A DNA stretch of 64,000 nt, from positions 264,379,075 through 264,443,074 of the forward strand of contig CM070873.1 of assembly GCA_036365515.1 (NCBI GenBank). The letters run 5' to 3'. The position numbers and the translations under genes are program-made. The DNA comes from Torymus aiolomorphi (lineage: Eukaryota; Arthropoda; Insecta; Hymenoptera; Torymidae). Below the pieces are notes generated by a model. That model was not told the DNA's origin, did no database searches, and worked only from the letters and a program-made list of their open reading frames with translations. Position 1 is the stretch's first letter, and every line of letters starts with the position of its first letter. This document shows positions 21,461 to 32,927 of the stretch, in pieces.

Positions 21461-22194
21461 AGCGTCCGACAAAATTTAGAGCTATGTAGATCGATTACGG
21501 ATATTTAGCGGAAAATTCTCTTCGAATCAGTTTTTATTTCTTCATTAATTCTACGACAGTCTGCTGCTAGTTTGATACCGCGCTAGCAGTGTTCCCTATA
21601 TTCTTTTTTAATCACGCGCGGCTGATTTTGGACCTTAACAGATCAACATTGGACAATTAGCGGCGAATTCCCTTCCAATCATTTTCTATTTTTTATTAAT
21701 TTTACTATAGGATCAGGTTATCTAAATATCCCGCTTGGAGTGGATCCAGGTATTTTTTGTAAATAAAGTGCAGCTCATTTTGGATCCTTACATATCAACT
21801 GTGGATAATGAGCGGCAAATTTCCTGTGAATCAGCTTTTTTCCGGGTATTTTTGTTAAATAAAGTGCGAATAATTTCGAATCTTTACAGATCAACTGCCC
21901 GATTATTCTTTTATAAAATCATTTTTGTACCGCAAGCAGGATTTTCGCGATTTTTGAACCTATTAATAGAGCCGAACGCGACCGCTTGTCGATCAGCAGG
22001 CGGTAAAAACTGAAAAGCGCCCGCTGCTCGCCGTAGCGGGCGGTAAAAATCGAAAAACGCCCGCTGCTCGCAGTAGCGAGCGGTAAAAAATCGAAAAGCG
22101 CCCGCTGTCGCTTTTGAATGGAGTTTTCAAGATTGTTTAAGAAAATCATCGATATTTTGAAAAAACGCAAAAATCTATACTTTCGATACAAAAA
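21461..22194. repeat. degenerate reverse-orientation monomers and GC-rich short tandem repeat
   Basis: TTACGGATATTTAGCGG and TAGTTTGATACCGCGCTAGCAG mark one decayed monomer and two weaker ones follow. From about 21990 to 22115 a roughly 45-bp unit, GCGGTAAAAAnTGAAAAGCG with CCCGCTGCTCG, repeats three times. Confidence 0.55.
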
Positions 22195-22372
22195 TATGGT
22201 GTGCACCAAGGGCTAAGTGGGTTTTTTGACCTCGTGTGGTTGCAGTACTCGTCTTCGATTCGCAAACGCACTCGCCTTCGGCTCGTGCTAGCTCATCTTC
22301 GACTCGTACTTGCTACCCCACACTCAGTCTAAGAAGACCCACTTTACGCCCTTGGCACACAATATACTATTA
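22195..22372. repeat. hairpin repeat, GAGCCGAAGNCGAG type, right copy
   Basis: Opens ATGGTGTGCACCAAGGGCTAAG and closes CCCTTGGCACACAATATAC. The interior has CTCGCCTTCGGCTCGTGC. Inverted relative of 16095-16290. Confidence 0.6.
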
Positions 22373-22374
22373 AA

Positions 22375-22647
22375 TGCCTCTAGAAAAATTGAAAACTGCA
22401 TAAATCGATTACCGATAATTAGCGGCCAATTCCCCGTAAGTTGGTTTTTTATTATTTATTGATTTTAGGCCAGTGTCTTGGTAGCTTGAGATCATGCTAG
22501 CAGTGCACATGGTTACTCTTTTAAAAAATGATCTATACGACTCCGGAAAAATTGAAAGCTACGTAGATCGATTACGGATAATTAGCAGCAAATTCCCTGT
22601 AAGTTGGTTTTTGTTTATTTATTGTTTTTACGGCAGTGCCCTGCTAG
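22375..22647. repeat. reverse-orientation monomers of the 162-bp array
   Basis: TTACCGATAATTAGCGGCC, CTTGGTAGCTTGAGATCATG and TTACGGATAATTAGCAGC continue the reverse-oriented array. The last monomer is broken at CTGCTAG by the following foldback and resumes at 23327. Confidence 0.65.
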
Positions 22648-23326
22648 TGGGCCAGTTAACAAAGGTCTGAAATCGACTTTGCGAGGGGATGGCTGCATTT
22701 TGGAAAGCACACCGTCTAAAACGATGGTCAACAATGCAGTTACCAAAAATACCGGATTCACCCCTAAATAGTCAACAAACCACCCCCCAAAATGGTTTCT
22801 CGCTTATATTTCGAGAACGATAAAGAGATATCAAAAAAGTCCCAAATAGAAGTTGTAGAGTGTAAAATTTTACATAAGGATGACCTATCATTTTTTTGTT
22901 TTTAATGAAAATTAAGTTTTCCAGAAGCGAGAAAAAGTTGAACGAGGAGCACCGAGCGTACTGCGATGAGCGTGGCAAGCCCCGCTCTCCCCGCCCCACG
23001 CCCATATTGCCGCGTCGAACGTTCAACTTTTGTTCACTTCTGGCTAGCTTACTTTTTATCAAAAATAAAAAAGTGGCACGTAATCCTTACGTAAATTTTT
23101 GCGCTCTACAACTTTTGTTTGGGACTTTTTTCGATATCTCTTGTTGTTCTCGAGATATAAGTGAAAAACCTTTTCCGGGGGTGATTTGTTGACTAATTAG
23201 GGGTGAACTCGGTGTTTTTGGAAGCTGCATTTTTGACCATCGTTCTTAGATGGTGTGTTTTGCCAAATATCTATAATGCAGCCATCCCCTCGACAAGTTG
23301 ATTTCAGACCTTCGCTGACTGGCCTA
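22648..23326. mobile_element. 679-bp foldback with TAG target duplication
   Basis: Termini TGGGCCAGTTAACAAAGG and CCTTCGCTGACTGGCCTA are imperfect inverted repeats that continue into long arms (GGTCTGAAATC with GATTTCAGACC; GAGGGGATGGCTGC with GCAGCCATCCCCTC). TAG precedes (22645-22647) and follows (23327-23329). Removing it restores the tandem monomer CTGCTAGCTTGATATCACG. The two arm-located small frames are mirror artefacts. Confidence 0.7.
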
Positions 23327-23425
23327 TAGCTTGATATCACGCTGGGAGTGCACGCGGTTATTCTTTCATAAAATCATTTAAATTCCTCCGGCAAAATTAA
23401 AAGCTACGTAGATCGATTACGGATA

Positions 23426-23860
23426 AGGGGGGGGCCCAAAGTTTAGACGATCCACTTTAGAATTGAAGTTAACTCTAGACGTTCTCCATTCCGAAATAAG
23501 CTACTGCAGATTGTGCAACATTTGGAAATTCTAAATTACGAAAATAATATTTTCGAATGTGACAATTCACCTACTGTCCAAAACATCGAATTTCATTTAT
23601 AGAATTTTAATAGGAATATAATAAAGATATTTCGAAATAAATCATTAGAAACAAGTTATATTTGTTTTAAAATAGTATTGATAAAATTCGATGTTTTGAA
23701 CAGTAGATGAATTATTACATTCGAAAATATGGTTTCCGTAATTTAGAATTTCGAAATTTTGCAAAATCTGCAGTAGTTTATGTCGGAATGGAGAACGTCT
23801 AGAGTTAGTTGACTTCAATTCTAAAGTGGATCATGTAAACTTTGGACCCCCCCCCCCCCC
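23426..23860. mobile_element. oligo-G palindrome, copy G1
   Basis: Starts with a G-run followed by CCCAAAGTTTAGACGATCC and ends with GTAAACTTTGGA followed by a C-run. The arms are complementary throughout, with a core around AAATATCTTTATTATATTCC. Same family as 23863-25123, 25606-26045 and 46639-47069. Confidence 0.7.
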
Positions 23861-23862
23861 AC

Positions 23863-25123
23863 GGGGGGGGGTCCAAAGTTTCGACGATTAACTATAAAAT
23901 CGAGCCAACTAACGATTTTTATAAATTTGACATAAGTGGTTGTCGAATGTACATAATTCCGAAATTTTAAATGACGAAAAACGTATTTTCGAATGTAACA
24001 ATTTACCTACTGTTCAAAATATCGAATTTTAAACTACAGAATTTTAATGTAGATGTAGCTAGTTTCTAATGATTTATTTGGAAATATCTTTATTATCTCC
24101 TTATTAAAATTCTGTAGTTTGAAATTCGATATTTTGGATAGTAGGTAAATTGAAGGGCCGGATGCAATAAGGGGGTTAGCGCTCGAAAACCCGTAAAAGT
24201 ATTGTCCAAGTGACTAAATTTTCAATGTAGTCAAATTAATTTTTAAAAAATATCACCTTGTAGGGAATGAAAAGAAGTATTTTTATCTAGAAGGAATTTT
24301 TTTTATTCGACTTTCTTTTTAATATAAAAATTAAAAACTGAACATTTTGTTCATCTATTTTTAATAGCTTTCAAAAACATTAATCGTCCAAACTTGATCA
24401 AATATCATCGAAATATTTTGAAATTTGACAGGGACGTGCAGAATACTCCAGCGTTGCCGATGGGTAGGGATTGATAAAAGGATGTAAATCGATAATTGTT
24501 AATAATTATTTAATTGCAAATATATTGCGATCGGTAATTACGTTTTCTTAACTTTAACGGAAAAAAGTATCGAGGGAAGTTGAAGCTAGGAAAAACTTCC
24601 AGCGAGACATTTGTTCCTTAATAGTCTAATAAGTTTCTGACAAAGTTTCAAATTGATTTAATAATAAATGACTTAAATAGAGCGTTATTAATAAAGACGC
24701 GCGCTAGCAACATCGGCGGCGCGGCGTGGCGTGAGCTAAGCCTGTTGTGTTTATATGTTTTTGCACTGATGTATCACGTTTATAAAAATTAAGAATTATT
24801 ACGTTGACTTATAAACTGTGTTTTTACGTTATATAAAACATAATATCGTTACATAATAATTCGTTAATTCGTTATTATAAACGTGATACTGATGTATCAC
24901 GTTTATAAAAATTAACGAATTATTGTGTAACGATATACGGGTTTTCGAGCGCTAACCCCCTTATTGCATCCGGCCCTTCAATTGTTACATTCGAAAATAC
25001 GTTTTTCGTCATTTAAAATTTCGGAATTATGTACATTCGACAACGACTTATATCGAATTTATAAAAATCGTTAGTTGGCTCGATTTTATAGTGAATCGTC
25101 GAAACTTTCGACCCCCCCCCCCC
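23863..25123. mobile_element. oligo-G palindrome, copy G2, with nested foldback
   Basis: G-run, TCCAAAGTTTCGACGATTA, arms through AATTTACCTACTGTTC and AAACTACAGAATTTTAATG, and closing TCGTCGAAACTTTCGA with a C-run. An 828-bp foldback (24152-24979) is nested in the right arm. Without it the arms match those of G3 closely. Lies immediately after G1. Confidence 0.7.
24152..24979. mobile_element. 828-bp foldback nested in G2, AATT duplication
   Basis: Termini GAAGGGCCGGATGCAATAAG and its complement CTTATTGCATCCGGCCCTTC are identical over 20 bp and extend to AGCGCTCGAAAACCCGT. Flanked by AATT (24148-24151, 24980-24983). The interior is AT-rich with a second small palindrome around ATTACGTTGACTTATAAAC and CGTGATACTGATGTATCACG. 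Confidence 0.75.
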
Positions 25124-25189
25124 TTCTGTGGATACACGGGATGGCCTTAGGTATATAAGCCGTGTAATTTAAGCGTTCAAATGATTCTT
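25124..25189. other. short spacer between palindromes
   Basis: TTCTGTGGATACACGGGATG and following sequence joins G2 to the right arm of the composite element. Nothing recognised. Confidence 0.4.
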
Positions 25190-25596
25190 TACGAAGAATC
25201 CAAAATGACAAGGCTGGCCTTGTTTTTGGCATCCCCTATATATTGGGGACTCAAAATTTTACGTCATGTCTGCGTAAAATAAATTAATTTTTTTTTTTTC
25301 AATTTTTTTTTTTAAAGACGAAAGAAAGTTCTGCAAAAAGCTCTATCACGAATAGTCTAACCCATTATTTTATATATTGAAAACATATTGGCAATATATT
25401 GGGCATATATTCCATTAATGAATTGACGAGATGCCAAAAACTATTGGTTGTATATTGGACGTATATGGGAAACTGGTGTGCCGAGACATGAACAATATCT
25501 CGCCAATAGGATCTCCAATATACCGTCAACACATGCCCAATGCACGTTGCCAATATGTTGCCAAGACTTTGGTAATAGTACTTTTTTTTGCGCGGG
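25190..25596. repeat. right arm of the composite element
   Basis: Inverse complement of 11888-12302 plus 10748-10791. Pairs include CAAGGCTGGCCTTGT with ACAAGGCCAGCCTT, TTAATGAATTGACGAGA with its complement, and the terminal TTTTTTTTGCGCGGG. Shows that the 1.1-kb segment 10792-11887 is a later insertion in the left arm. Confidence 0.7.
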
Positions 25597-25605
25597 CATT
25601 TACAC

Positions 25606-26045
25606 GGGGGGGGGGGGGGGTCCAAAGTTTCGACGATTCACTATAAAATCGAGCCAACTAACGGATTTTTATAAATTCGACACAAGTCGTTGTCGAATGT
25701 ACATAAGTTCGAAATTTTAAATGACGAAAAACGTATTTTCGAATGTAACAATTTACCTACTGTTCAAAATATCGAATTTCAAACTACAGAATTTTAATGT
25801 AGATGTAGCTAGTTTCTAATGATTTATTTGGAAATATCTTTATTATCTCCTTATTAAAATTCTGTAGTTTGAAATTCGATATTTTGGACAGTAGGTAAAT
25901 TGTTATATTCGAAAATACGTTTTTCGTCATTTAAAATTTCGGACTTATGTACAATACATTCAACAACGACTTATGTCGAATTTATAAAAATCGTTAGTTG
26001 GCTCGATTTTATAGTGAATCGTCGAAACTTTGAACCCCTCCCCCC
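25606..26045. mobile_element. oligo-G palindrome, copy G3
   Basis: G-run plus TCCAAAGTTTCGACGATTC and the closing GAATCGTCGAAACTTTGAA plus a C-run. ATTTACACGG lies just outside on both sides (25598-25607 and 26047-26056), giving a duplication of at least 7 bp; the exact edge is blurred by the G-run. The duplicated word is part of the LINE RT codons for YTD, so this copy inserted into the LINE. Confidence 0.75.
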
Positions 26046-26565
26046 GATTTACACGGACTTTTCGAAAGCCTTTGACTTTGTTAACCGTAGAACCTCGGAG
26101 TCAGAGGAGCTGCATTTCATTGGTTAAAATCATTTTTATCTAATTGTTCGTCTTCCTCGTTTTCTATCTGCTGCCTTCGCTGTTACCTCGTCAGAACTTT
26201 CGCAAGGCTCTCACTTAGATCCGATATTATTAATTCGGTTTATTAATGATATACGTTTGTTCATCGATCATGTTCAATTTCTCTTTTACGCCGATGACTT
26301 GAAACGTTTTATGTCAATTAGATCGTCACTTGATGCCTCTAATCTCCAAAAAGACGTAGACTCTGTTTGTCTCTGGTCTGGGCTGAATGGTATACACTTT
26401 AACATCAAGAAATGTAGTTACATTTCATTCTTTAAATCACTTGCATTTATGTAAGTATTAGTATAAAATTAATAATTCGTATATTTAATCGTCGGCGTGT
26501 ATTAAGGATTTGAATCATGCATTTCTCTCAAACCATTCTTTGTATCAGTATATATTATGTGGTAT
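26046..26565 (+). pseudogene. LINE reverse transcriptase, catalytic part
   Basis: IYTDFSKAFDFVNRR (RT motif A) is followed by a degenerate segment with LSQGSHLDPILLIRFINDI-like residues (motif B region). Then comes VQFLFYADDLKRF with the catalytic YADD, then DSVCLWSGLNGIHFNIKKC (motif D/E region) to about 26440. Beyond a stop, DLNHAFLSNHS-like residues reach about 26555. Frames shift at least twice. It continues the RT that breaks at 10745 and is the 3'-most piece of the same LINE type. Confidence 0.75.
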
Positions 26566-26578
26566 ATAGGCAATATAT

Positions 26579-27019
26579 CGACGCCCCGTACGAAGAAAAG
26601 CACAACTCAGGCCGATACTAAAAGTACCACAACTCAAGGCTTTTTACGAAAAAAAGCACAGTTCGCGTCTCCTTACGAAAAAAAAACATGACTCGCGGAG
26701 CTGGGACGAAAAAAGCACAACTCGCTGCGTTCGGGCGAAAAAAAAGCACAATTCGATCGCTCTTTTATTAAAGATACACTAATAAATAAAATAAAATTAT
26801 ATAAGCATGAATTCGCCTTGAGAAAGGAATCTGCTAATGCAGTTATAGCAGCAGTTTTTATCTTTGCTATTCATGAGGCGTACTATTTATAAGAATGCAA
26901 TAAATAATGCTAGTCTTTTTCGTGCGCAGCGAGGCATGCTTTTTTTTTGTCTGAGCGCAGCGAGTTGTGCTTTTTTCGTCAGAGGTTTTGAACTGTGCTT
27001 TTCTTCGTACGGAGCGTCG
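26579..27019. mobile_element. foldback built of ACGAAAAAAGCACAACTCG words
   Basis: Termini CGACGCCCCGTACGAAGAAA and its imperfect complement TTTCTTCGTACGGAGCGTCG, with ATAT on both sides. The left arm repeats GYACGAAAAAAGCACAACTCG-like words about five times (26592-26755); the right arm carries the complement (GAGTTGTGCTTTTTTCGT). Inserted in repeat R copy 2. Confidence 0.65.
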
Positions 27020-27540
27020 ATATGTGGACAATTTCATCAAGAAACTATGATTTGAAATAAAGGTTATTGAGTAATTGTAAAAGCTTTTGAATTTAATATT
27101 ATAACCAATTTTATATTCATTTTTGATACATAATTTAAAAATTAATATTTTTTAATCTTAATAAATGAATGTAATTAGAATTAGAATTCTGTCATAAAGG
27201 ACTCCGCAGGATCCTTATGGAAAAATGGGACGCCGTTAATTTTTCTGTAATTTGGTGAAATGATAGTTGACGATATGCTGATCAAAAGTTACCATTGCAC
27301 CAACTCCATTCTATGAACCATTTAACCCCCAGAAATAGTTGAAGGTCATAACACTAGGCTGGGGCCGTGAAGACTGATGAAAATGCCATCATCGTTTTAA
27401 TCAATCTACGAGTTTAGAAAAATGTCTGCAGGTATGTGTGCGTGTGTGCGCCTCTGTGCGTGTTACGTATGTGTGCGTGTATGCGCGTGTGTGTGTAAAA
27501 ATAAATAATTATTTATGTTTCTTGAAAATATCTAGATTGA

Positions 27541-27665
27541 TTTGTTGTTTGGTTGGTTTATTGTTTAGTTGTTTGGTTGGTTATTTGGTTGGTTGGTTGG
27601 TTGGTTGGTTGGTTGGTTGTTTGTTTGTTTGGTTGGTTGGTTGGTTGGTTGGCTGGTTCATTGGT
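27541..27665. repeat. (GGTT)n microsatellite
   Basis: GGTT/TGGT-based tract with scattered interruptions, within the foldback loop. Confidence 0.9.
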
Positions 27666-27741
27666 TTTGCGAGATCATCAACTATTTCAAAATAATATAC
27701 CGTAGATAGATATATTTTTCATTTTTGTTAATCTTTCAGAT

Positions 27742-27932
<191 letters not shown>

Positions 27933-28290
27933 ATACATACACACGTGCGCACGCACGCACGGATACCTGCAGACATTTTTCTAAACTCGTAGATTGATTA
28001 AAACGATGATGGCATTCATCAGTCTTCACTGCCCCATCCTAGTGCTATGATCTTCAACTATCTCTGGGGGTTAAACGGCTCATAGGATGGAGTTGGTGCA
28101 ATGGTAACTTTAGATCAGCATAATCGTCAACTATGATTTCACCAAGTTACAGAAAAATTAACAGCGTCCTATTTTTCCATAAGTATCCTGCGGGGTCCTT
28201 GGTGTATTACTTAAATTTTAGCATTAAAAATTAATTAAAGAAATTAGTAAATTAAGTTTGAGAAAGCCACATGCCAATGAATTCGCAGCG

Positions 28291-28868
28291 GTTTTTTCAA
28301 TTGTTTGAATGTGGAAAAAATAATAAAATTCGCATTCTGGTAAAGCCGGGATCTATATCTTAAGCCATATAGCCAATAAAAACTAATAAAATTCAAAAAA
28401 GAATTTTCAAGAGAAAAGCCTTATTGTATCGTTATCTATCGGATTCACTTTGACTTTCTTCTAGACTTCATTTTAATTTTACTAGGTCCTATATGTAAGT
28501 CTAAAAAAAAAAAAATTAAAATAAGTTTATGTATTCAAAAACGATGATCTTGTTAGTTAGCTTATTTATATCTTTTTAAATTCTTATATTTTGTAACATT
28601 CAAGTACGTTTTCTAATAATTTAAATGTGAAAATACTATCGAATTTAAAATCAATATCTTAAAAAACAGTCATTTCCAGAACAATGATCGAAGTAGATAA
28701 GTTTTGTTTGCTTCTAGAGGAAGCTTTGTGATGGTAAAAAAAAAGTTTTGAGAAAACATAAGTCTCATAATGTTAATTTTACTTGGAATAAGAGGTAATT
28801 CTTACTGCATTGCTGCAGTAAGAGTTACTGGATTCTTAGGTCGAAGTTACAGGACTTTAATTGTAGGT
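28291..28868. other. AT-rich stretch without a recognised gene
   Basis: No conserved frame, long repeat or RNA gene seen. It forms the left flank of the PLE array and ends with the 13-bp target word at 28869-28881. Confidence 0.5.
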
Positions 28869-28881
28869 ATTGATATTTTTA

Positions 28882-29216
28882 TCAACTGATAAGAATTTTT
28901 CCATCGGTCTTACAGTCTTACAAATTAAATTAAAATAATTAATATTTATGGCAGTCAGATTGCCCTTGTTTATAATCACCCCCGCAGAATCTGAAATAAA
29001 AACTTAATTAAAATCTGGAAAAAACTTTGTTAGCAAAGGACGATCTGACTGCCCACCACCACCACATTGTCCGACGTTTCGAGCCTGCTCCGGCTCCTCC
29101 TCAGGGACTGAAATAAAACCCGCGATACACCTCCTTATATACCATGCACCCATACCCCCTTCTTTTCTCTTACCCCACCACCCTCCACATTCCCCTCTCC
29201 AACTTGCCATTCTCAC
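28882..29216 (-). repeat. PLE pseudo-LTR, inverted copy
   Basis: Minus-strand equivalent of 32928-33260. It includes the 40-nt hammerhead-like motif at 29069-29108 and the CAGTCAGATCGTCC word, and ends at the array's left edge near AACTGATAAG. Confidence 0.85.
29069..29108 (-). ncRNA. hammerhead-ribozyme-like motif, inverted PLE copy
   Basis: Same 40-nt motif as 33035-33074, on the minus strand. See that entry for the fold. Confidence 0.5.
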
Positions 29217-30250
29217 TTAAATTAATAAAGAATGATAAATGTTATCTAATTTACTTGACTCTATCATTAAATTTACATTATTCCGATTTCTTAGAATGTG
29301 AATACTTTCAAGGCTTTCCCTCTTATATTTATTCTTAATCCCCTGTTCCAAAATATCCACACTCCCAAAATCGAAAGAATGCAAACTATTTAAACAATGT
29401 TCTTTCAAACCCGATGTACAACTTGAGCTGCGTAAACTATATTGATGTTCATATATTCTCTTTTTCAAATATCTACCCGTTTGACCAATATAACACCCAT
29501 TACAATCCCTACAATTAATTTTATAAACAACTCCCGATTTCAAACATTTATCATCCTTGTCTTTACAATTACTAAATAACCTTTCTAAATTATTATCATT
29601 TCTAAAGAAAACTTGAATATTATGTTTACTAAAAACCCTTCTAATCCTTTCCGACAAACCTCTAACATATGGTAAACTAAAATATGCATTCTTTCCATTT
29701 CTATTCCTTGTTTGATTATCTACCCGCTGCTTCAATCCACCATTATAAATTTCCCACACTCTCTCATCAATCATTTTATCAATAAATTTTACGGGATAAC
29801 TATTTTTAATAAATGTTTCTCTAACTAAATTTAAATTCTTTTTCCTAAAATCTTTATGTGACAATTTAATCGCTCTGTCAATGACACCTTTGATCGCACC
29901 TGTCTTGTTTCCGAATTGGTGGTGAGAATCAAAATTTAAAAATCTACCTGACCATGTAGGTTTTCTATACCAATCTAATTTCACTCTATTATTATTACCT
30001 CTAATGACTCTAATATCTAAAAAACTCAATTGATAATCTTTCTCAACTTCTTTTGTGAATTTAATTCTATCATGGATAGAATTAAACACATCCACCATTT
30101 CATCCACAAAACATTCTGGTACAACTGCAAAAATGTCATCAACATATCTTTTAAAAATAATTGGCTGAAAAACCAACTTAGACAAAGCAATACTTTCCAA
30201 TTTTTCCATTACTAAATTGGCTATAACAGGTGACAAAGGTGATCCCTTTG
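29217..30250 (-). pseudogene. PLE protein, C-terminal RT and GIY-YIG endonuclease (5'-truncated copy)
   Basis: Minus-strand frame beginning within RT at GSPLSPVIANL and running to the normal stop. It contains the catalytic FKRYVDDIFAVV, the KLDWYRKPTWSGRF segment and the GIY-YIG domain (VVYKINCRDCNGCYIGQTGR). It lacks the N-terminal half of the protein. The first few codons upstream of GSPLSP come from the adjacent plus-strand pLTR (CTTTGCTAACAAAG) and mark the head-to-head junction at 30247-30250. In the stretch where the two direct copies differ, this copy reads as the intact version, so it is useful as a reference. Confidence 0.9.
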
Positions 30251-30471
30251 CTAACAAAGTTTTTTCCAGATTTTAATTAAGTTTTTATTTCAGATTCTGC
30301 GGGGGTGATTATAAACAAGGGCAATCTGACTGCCATAAATATTAATTATTTTAATTTAATTTGTAAGACTGTAAGACCGATGGAAAAATTCTTACCAGTT
30401 GATATTAAATTGCAGTCGACATAAGTAATATTTTTAATGATAAAACTAAGGTCTATTAAAGGTGGGGTAAA
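30251..30471 (+). repeat. PLE pseudo-LTR, 5' side of copy 1
   Basis: GCTAACAAAGTTTTTTCCAG through AAAGGTGGGGTAAA; same as 33108-33330. It starts inside the pLTR, so the upstream hammerhead-like motif is missing from copy 1's 5' end. GGTAAA precedes ATG 30472. Confidence 0.8.
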
Positions 30472-32927
30472 ATGTTTTTTAGAGATATATATGGGATTTA
30501 TGGGAAGGTGGTAAAAGATTATTGCTCAAAATGGGTAAAAATGGTTTTAAGGATTGTAATTTTAAAGGAGCAACTCACTTTTCTTCTAAGGTGTAAAAAA
30601 TCAAATATTTTTCCTAAACATATTGGAAAAAAATTTGATGATAAGGGTTTTTATCGGGATTACAATAAAAGAGTTTCTTATGATCTACGGAAAAATATTT
30701 TCTTTTTCAAAAATAAATTACTTAACTTAGAAATTAGAGATTTGAATTTTGAAATTAATCGTTTGAATAAATATTTATTAGAGCTTGAAAGATATTTATA
30801 TAATAAAATAGAACAGAATGATTTGCAAGAATTTTTTCGTGGTCAAAAGAGGCACTTTGAAAAAGTAAAATATAACCATAGGAGTAAATTAAAAAGAAAA
30901 TTTGAATATTTAAAGCATAGAAAACACTCTCAGGTCAATCAAACTAACAATGTTAATAAGGATTGGTTTAGAAATTTAACTGACAAAGTAATACCAGAAG
31001 AAGTGGTAAATATCATGTCAAAGGGTGCTAAATTTGGAATATCATATTCAAGTAAATCTCTTCCGATCAAGAATATCATCGCTGAGGTAGAAAGTAGTAT
31101 GAGTAGTTTTAATCTGGAGTTTAAAAAAGAATGTAGGCGTTCTTTAGTTAAAGTTGTTGATAATTTTAAAAGAGAACATAGATTTGATAATTATTTGAAT
31201 AGTAATTTATTCCATGAATTAAAAATAACGAAGAAATTCTTGAGAGAGAATCCGAATATGATCTTCCAAAAAGCAGATAAAGGAAATGTAACTGTAGTTT
31301 CAGATAAAAGGGATTATATTAATAAAATTCAACTTATGTTGGAGGATGATACCACTTATGTGAAAATTAGGAATCCACATATCAATAGACTACAAGATAA
31401 ATTGAAAGAATTATTGATGCATTGGAAAACAAAAGCTTATATTAAAGATAGTATGTTTAAATATTTAAAATGTGAAAATGGCACTGTAGCTAAATGTTAT
31501 GGGCTTCCTAAGATTCACAAAGAACAGTTGACATATAGAATAATAATATCATCGATAAATTTTCCGACGTATAGACTTGCTAGATTTTTGTCTAATATAT
31601 TGTTCAAGATAGTGGGTAAAACAAATTCATATATTAAAGATAGTTGGAGTTTTTATGGTATAATGAAAGATATTATTATTCCGAATGATCATAGGATGGT
31701 TTCATTGGATGTAGTATCTTTGTTTACAAATATACCTTTAGAGTTGTTGAATGATATTATACAAGATAAATGGTCTGAAATTAAAGTACATACTAGTTTA
31801 ACAAAAGATGAATTTATAAAGGCACTTAATTTGGTTTTTAAAAACACAATTTTTTCTTTTGATAATAGTCTATATGAACAAAGATATGGTTGTCCAATGG
31901 GATCACCTTTGTCACCTGTTATAGCCAATTTAGTAATGGAAAAATTGGAAAGTATTGCTTTGTCTAAGTTGGTTTTTCAGCCAATTATTTTTAAAAGATA
32001 TGTTGATGACATTTTTGCAGTTGTACCAGAATGTTTTGTGGATGAAATGGTGGATGTGTTTAATTCTATCCATGATAGAATTAAATTCACAAAAGAAGTT
32101 GAGAAAGATTATCAATTGAGTTTTTAGATATTAGAGTCATTAGAGGTAATAATAATAGAGTGAAATTAGATTGGTATAGAAGACCTACATGGTGAGGTAG
32201 ATTTTTAAATTTTGATTCTCACCACCAATTCGGAAACAAGACAGGTGCGATCAAAGGTGTCATTGACAGAGCGATTAAATTGTCACATAAAGATTTTAGG
32301 AAAAAGAATTTAAATTTAGTTAGAGAAACATTTATTAAAAATAGTTATCCCGTAAAATTTATTGATAAAATGATTGATGAGAGAGTGTGGGAAATTTATA
32401 ATGGTGGATTGAAGCAGCGGGTAGATAATCAAACAAGGAATAGAAATGGAAAGAATGCATATTTTAGTTTACCATATGTTAGAGGTTTGTCGGAAAGGAT
32501 TAGAAGGGTTTTTAGTAAACATAATATTCAAGTTTTCTTTAGAAATGATAATAATTTAGAAAGGTTATTTAGTAATTGTAAAGACAAGGATGATAAATGT
32601 TTGAAATCGGGAGTTGTTTATAAAATTAATTGTAGGGATTGTAATGGGTGTTATATTGGTCAAACGGGTAGATATTTGAAAAAGAGAATATATGAACATC
32701 AATATAGTTTACGCAGCTCAAGTTGTACATCGGGTTTGAAAGAACATTGTTTAAATAGTTTGCATTCTTTCGATTTTGGGAGTGTGGATATTTTGGAACA
32801 GGGGATTAAGAATAAATATAAGAGGGAAAGCCTTGAAAGTATTCACATTCTAAGAAATCGGAATAATGTAAATTTAATGATAGAGTCAAGTAAATTAGAT
32901 AACATTTATCATTCTTTATTAATTTAA
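30472..32927 (+). pseudogene. PLE copy 1 RT/GIY-YIG protein, two lesions
   Basis: Matches PLE copy 2 along its length, but the frame is broken by a one-T deletion in a T-run (32122-32127, five T where the inverted copy has six), giving a stop at 32125-32127. A TGA further down (about 32194) sits where the other copies have TCA in TWSGRF. The frame is readable again from before 32280 to the normal stop at 32925-32927, including the GIY-YIG domain. Catalytic YVDD is present upstream of the break, so as written it would yield a 551-residue RT-only protein. Confidence 0.9.

Larger units (their letters stand above)
10748..25596. mobile_element. composite 14.8-kb inverted-repeat element or nest
   Basis: Ends are CGCGCAAAAAAAA (left, near 10749) and TTTTTTTTGCGCGGG (right, near 25596). 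Each begins a long matching arm: left 10748-12302 (with a 1.1-kb insertion at 10792-11887) and right 25190-25596. Arms share words such as CCAATAGTTTTTGGC, GTCTCGTCAATTCATTAATG and ACAAGGCCAGCCTT. The interior is a succession of palindromes and tandem repeats listed separately, with no transposase gene. It sits inside the LINE RT, between HQVG and YTDFSKAFD. Whether all 14.8 kb ever moved as a unit, or grew by repeated insertion into a smaller MITE, cannot be decided here; growth by nesting is more likely. Confidence 0.55.

Noticed and set aside
30472..32127. A distinct shorter RT gene of 551 codons
   Set aside because: It is PLE copy 1 cut short by a one-base deletion in a T-run; the remainder continues downstream in another frame.
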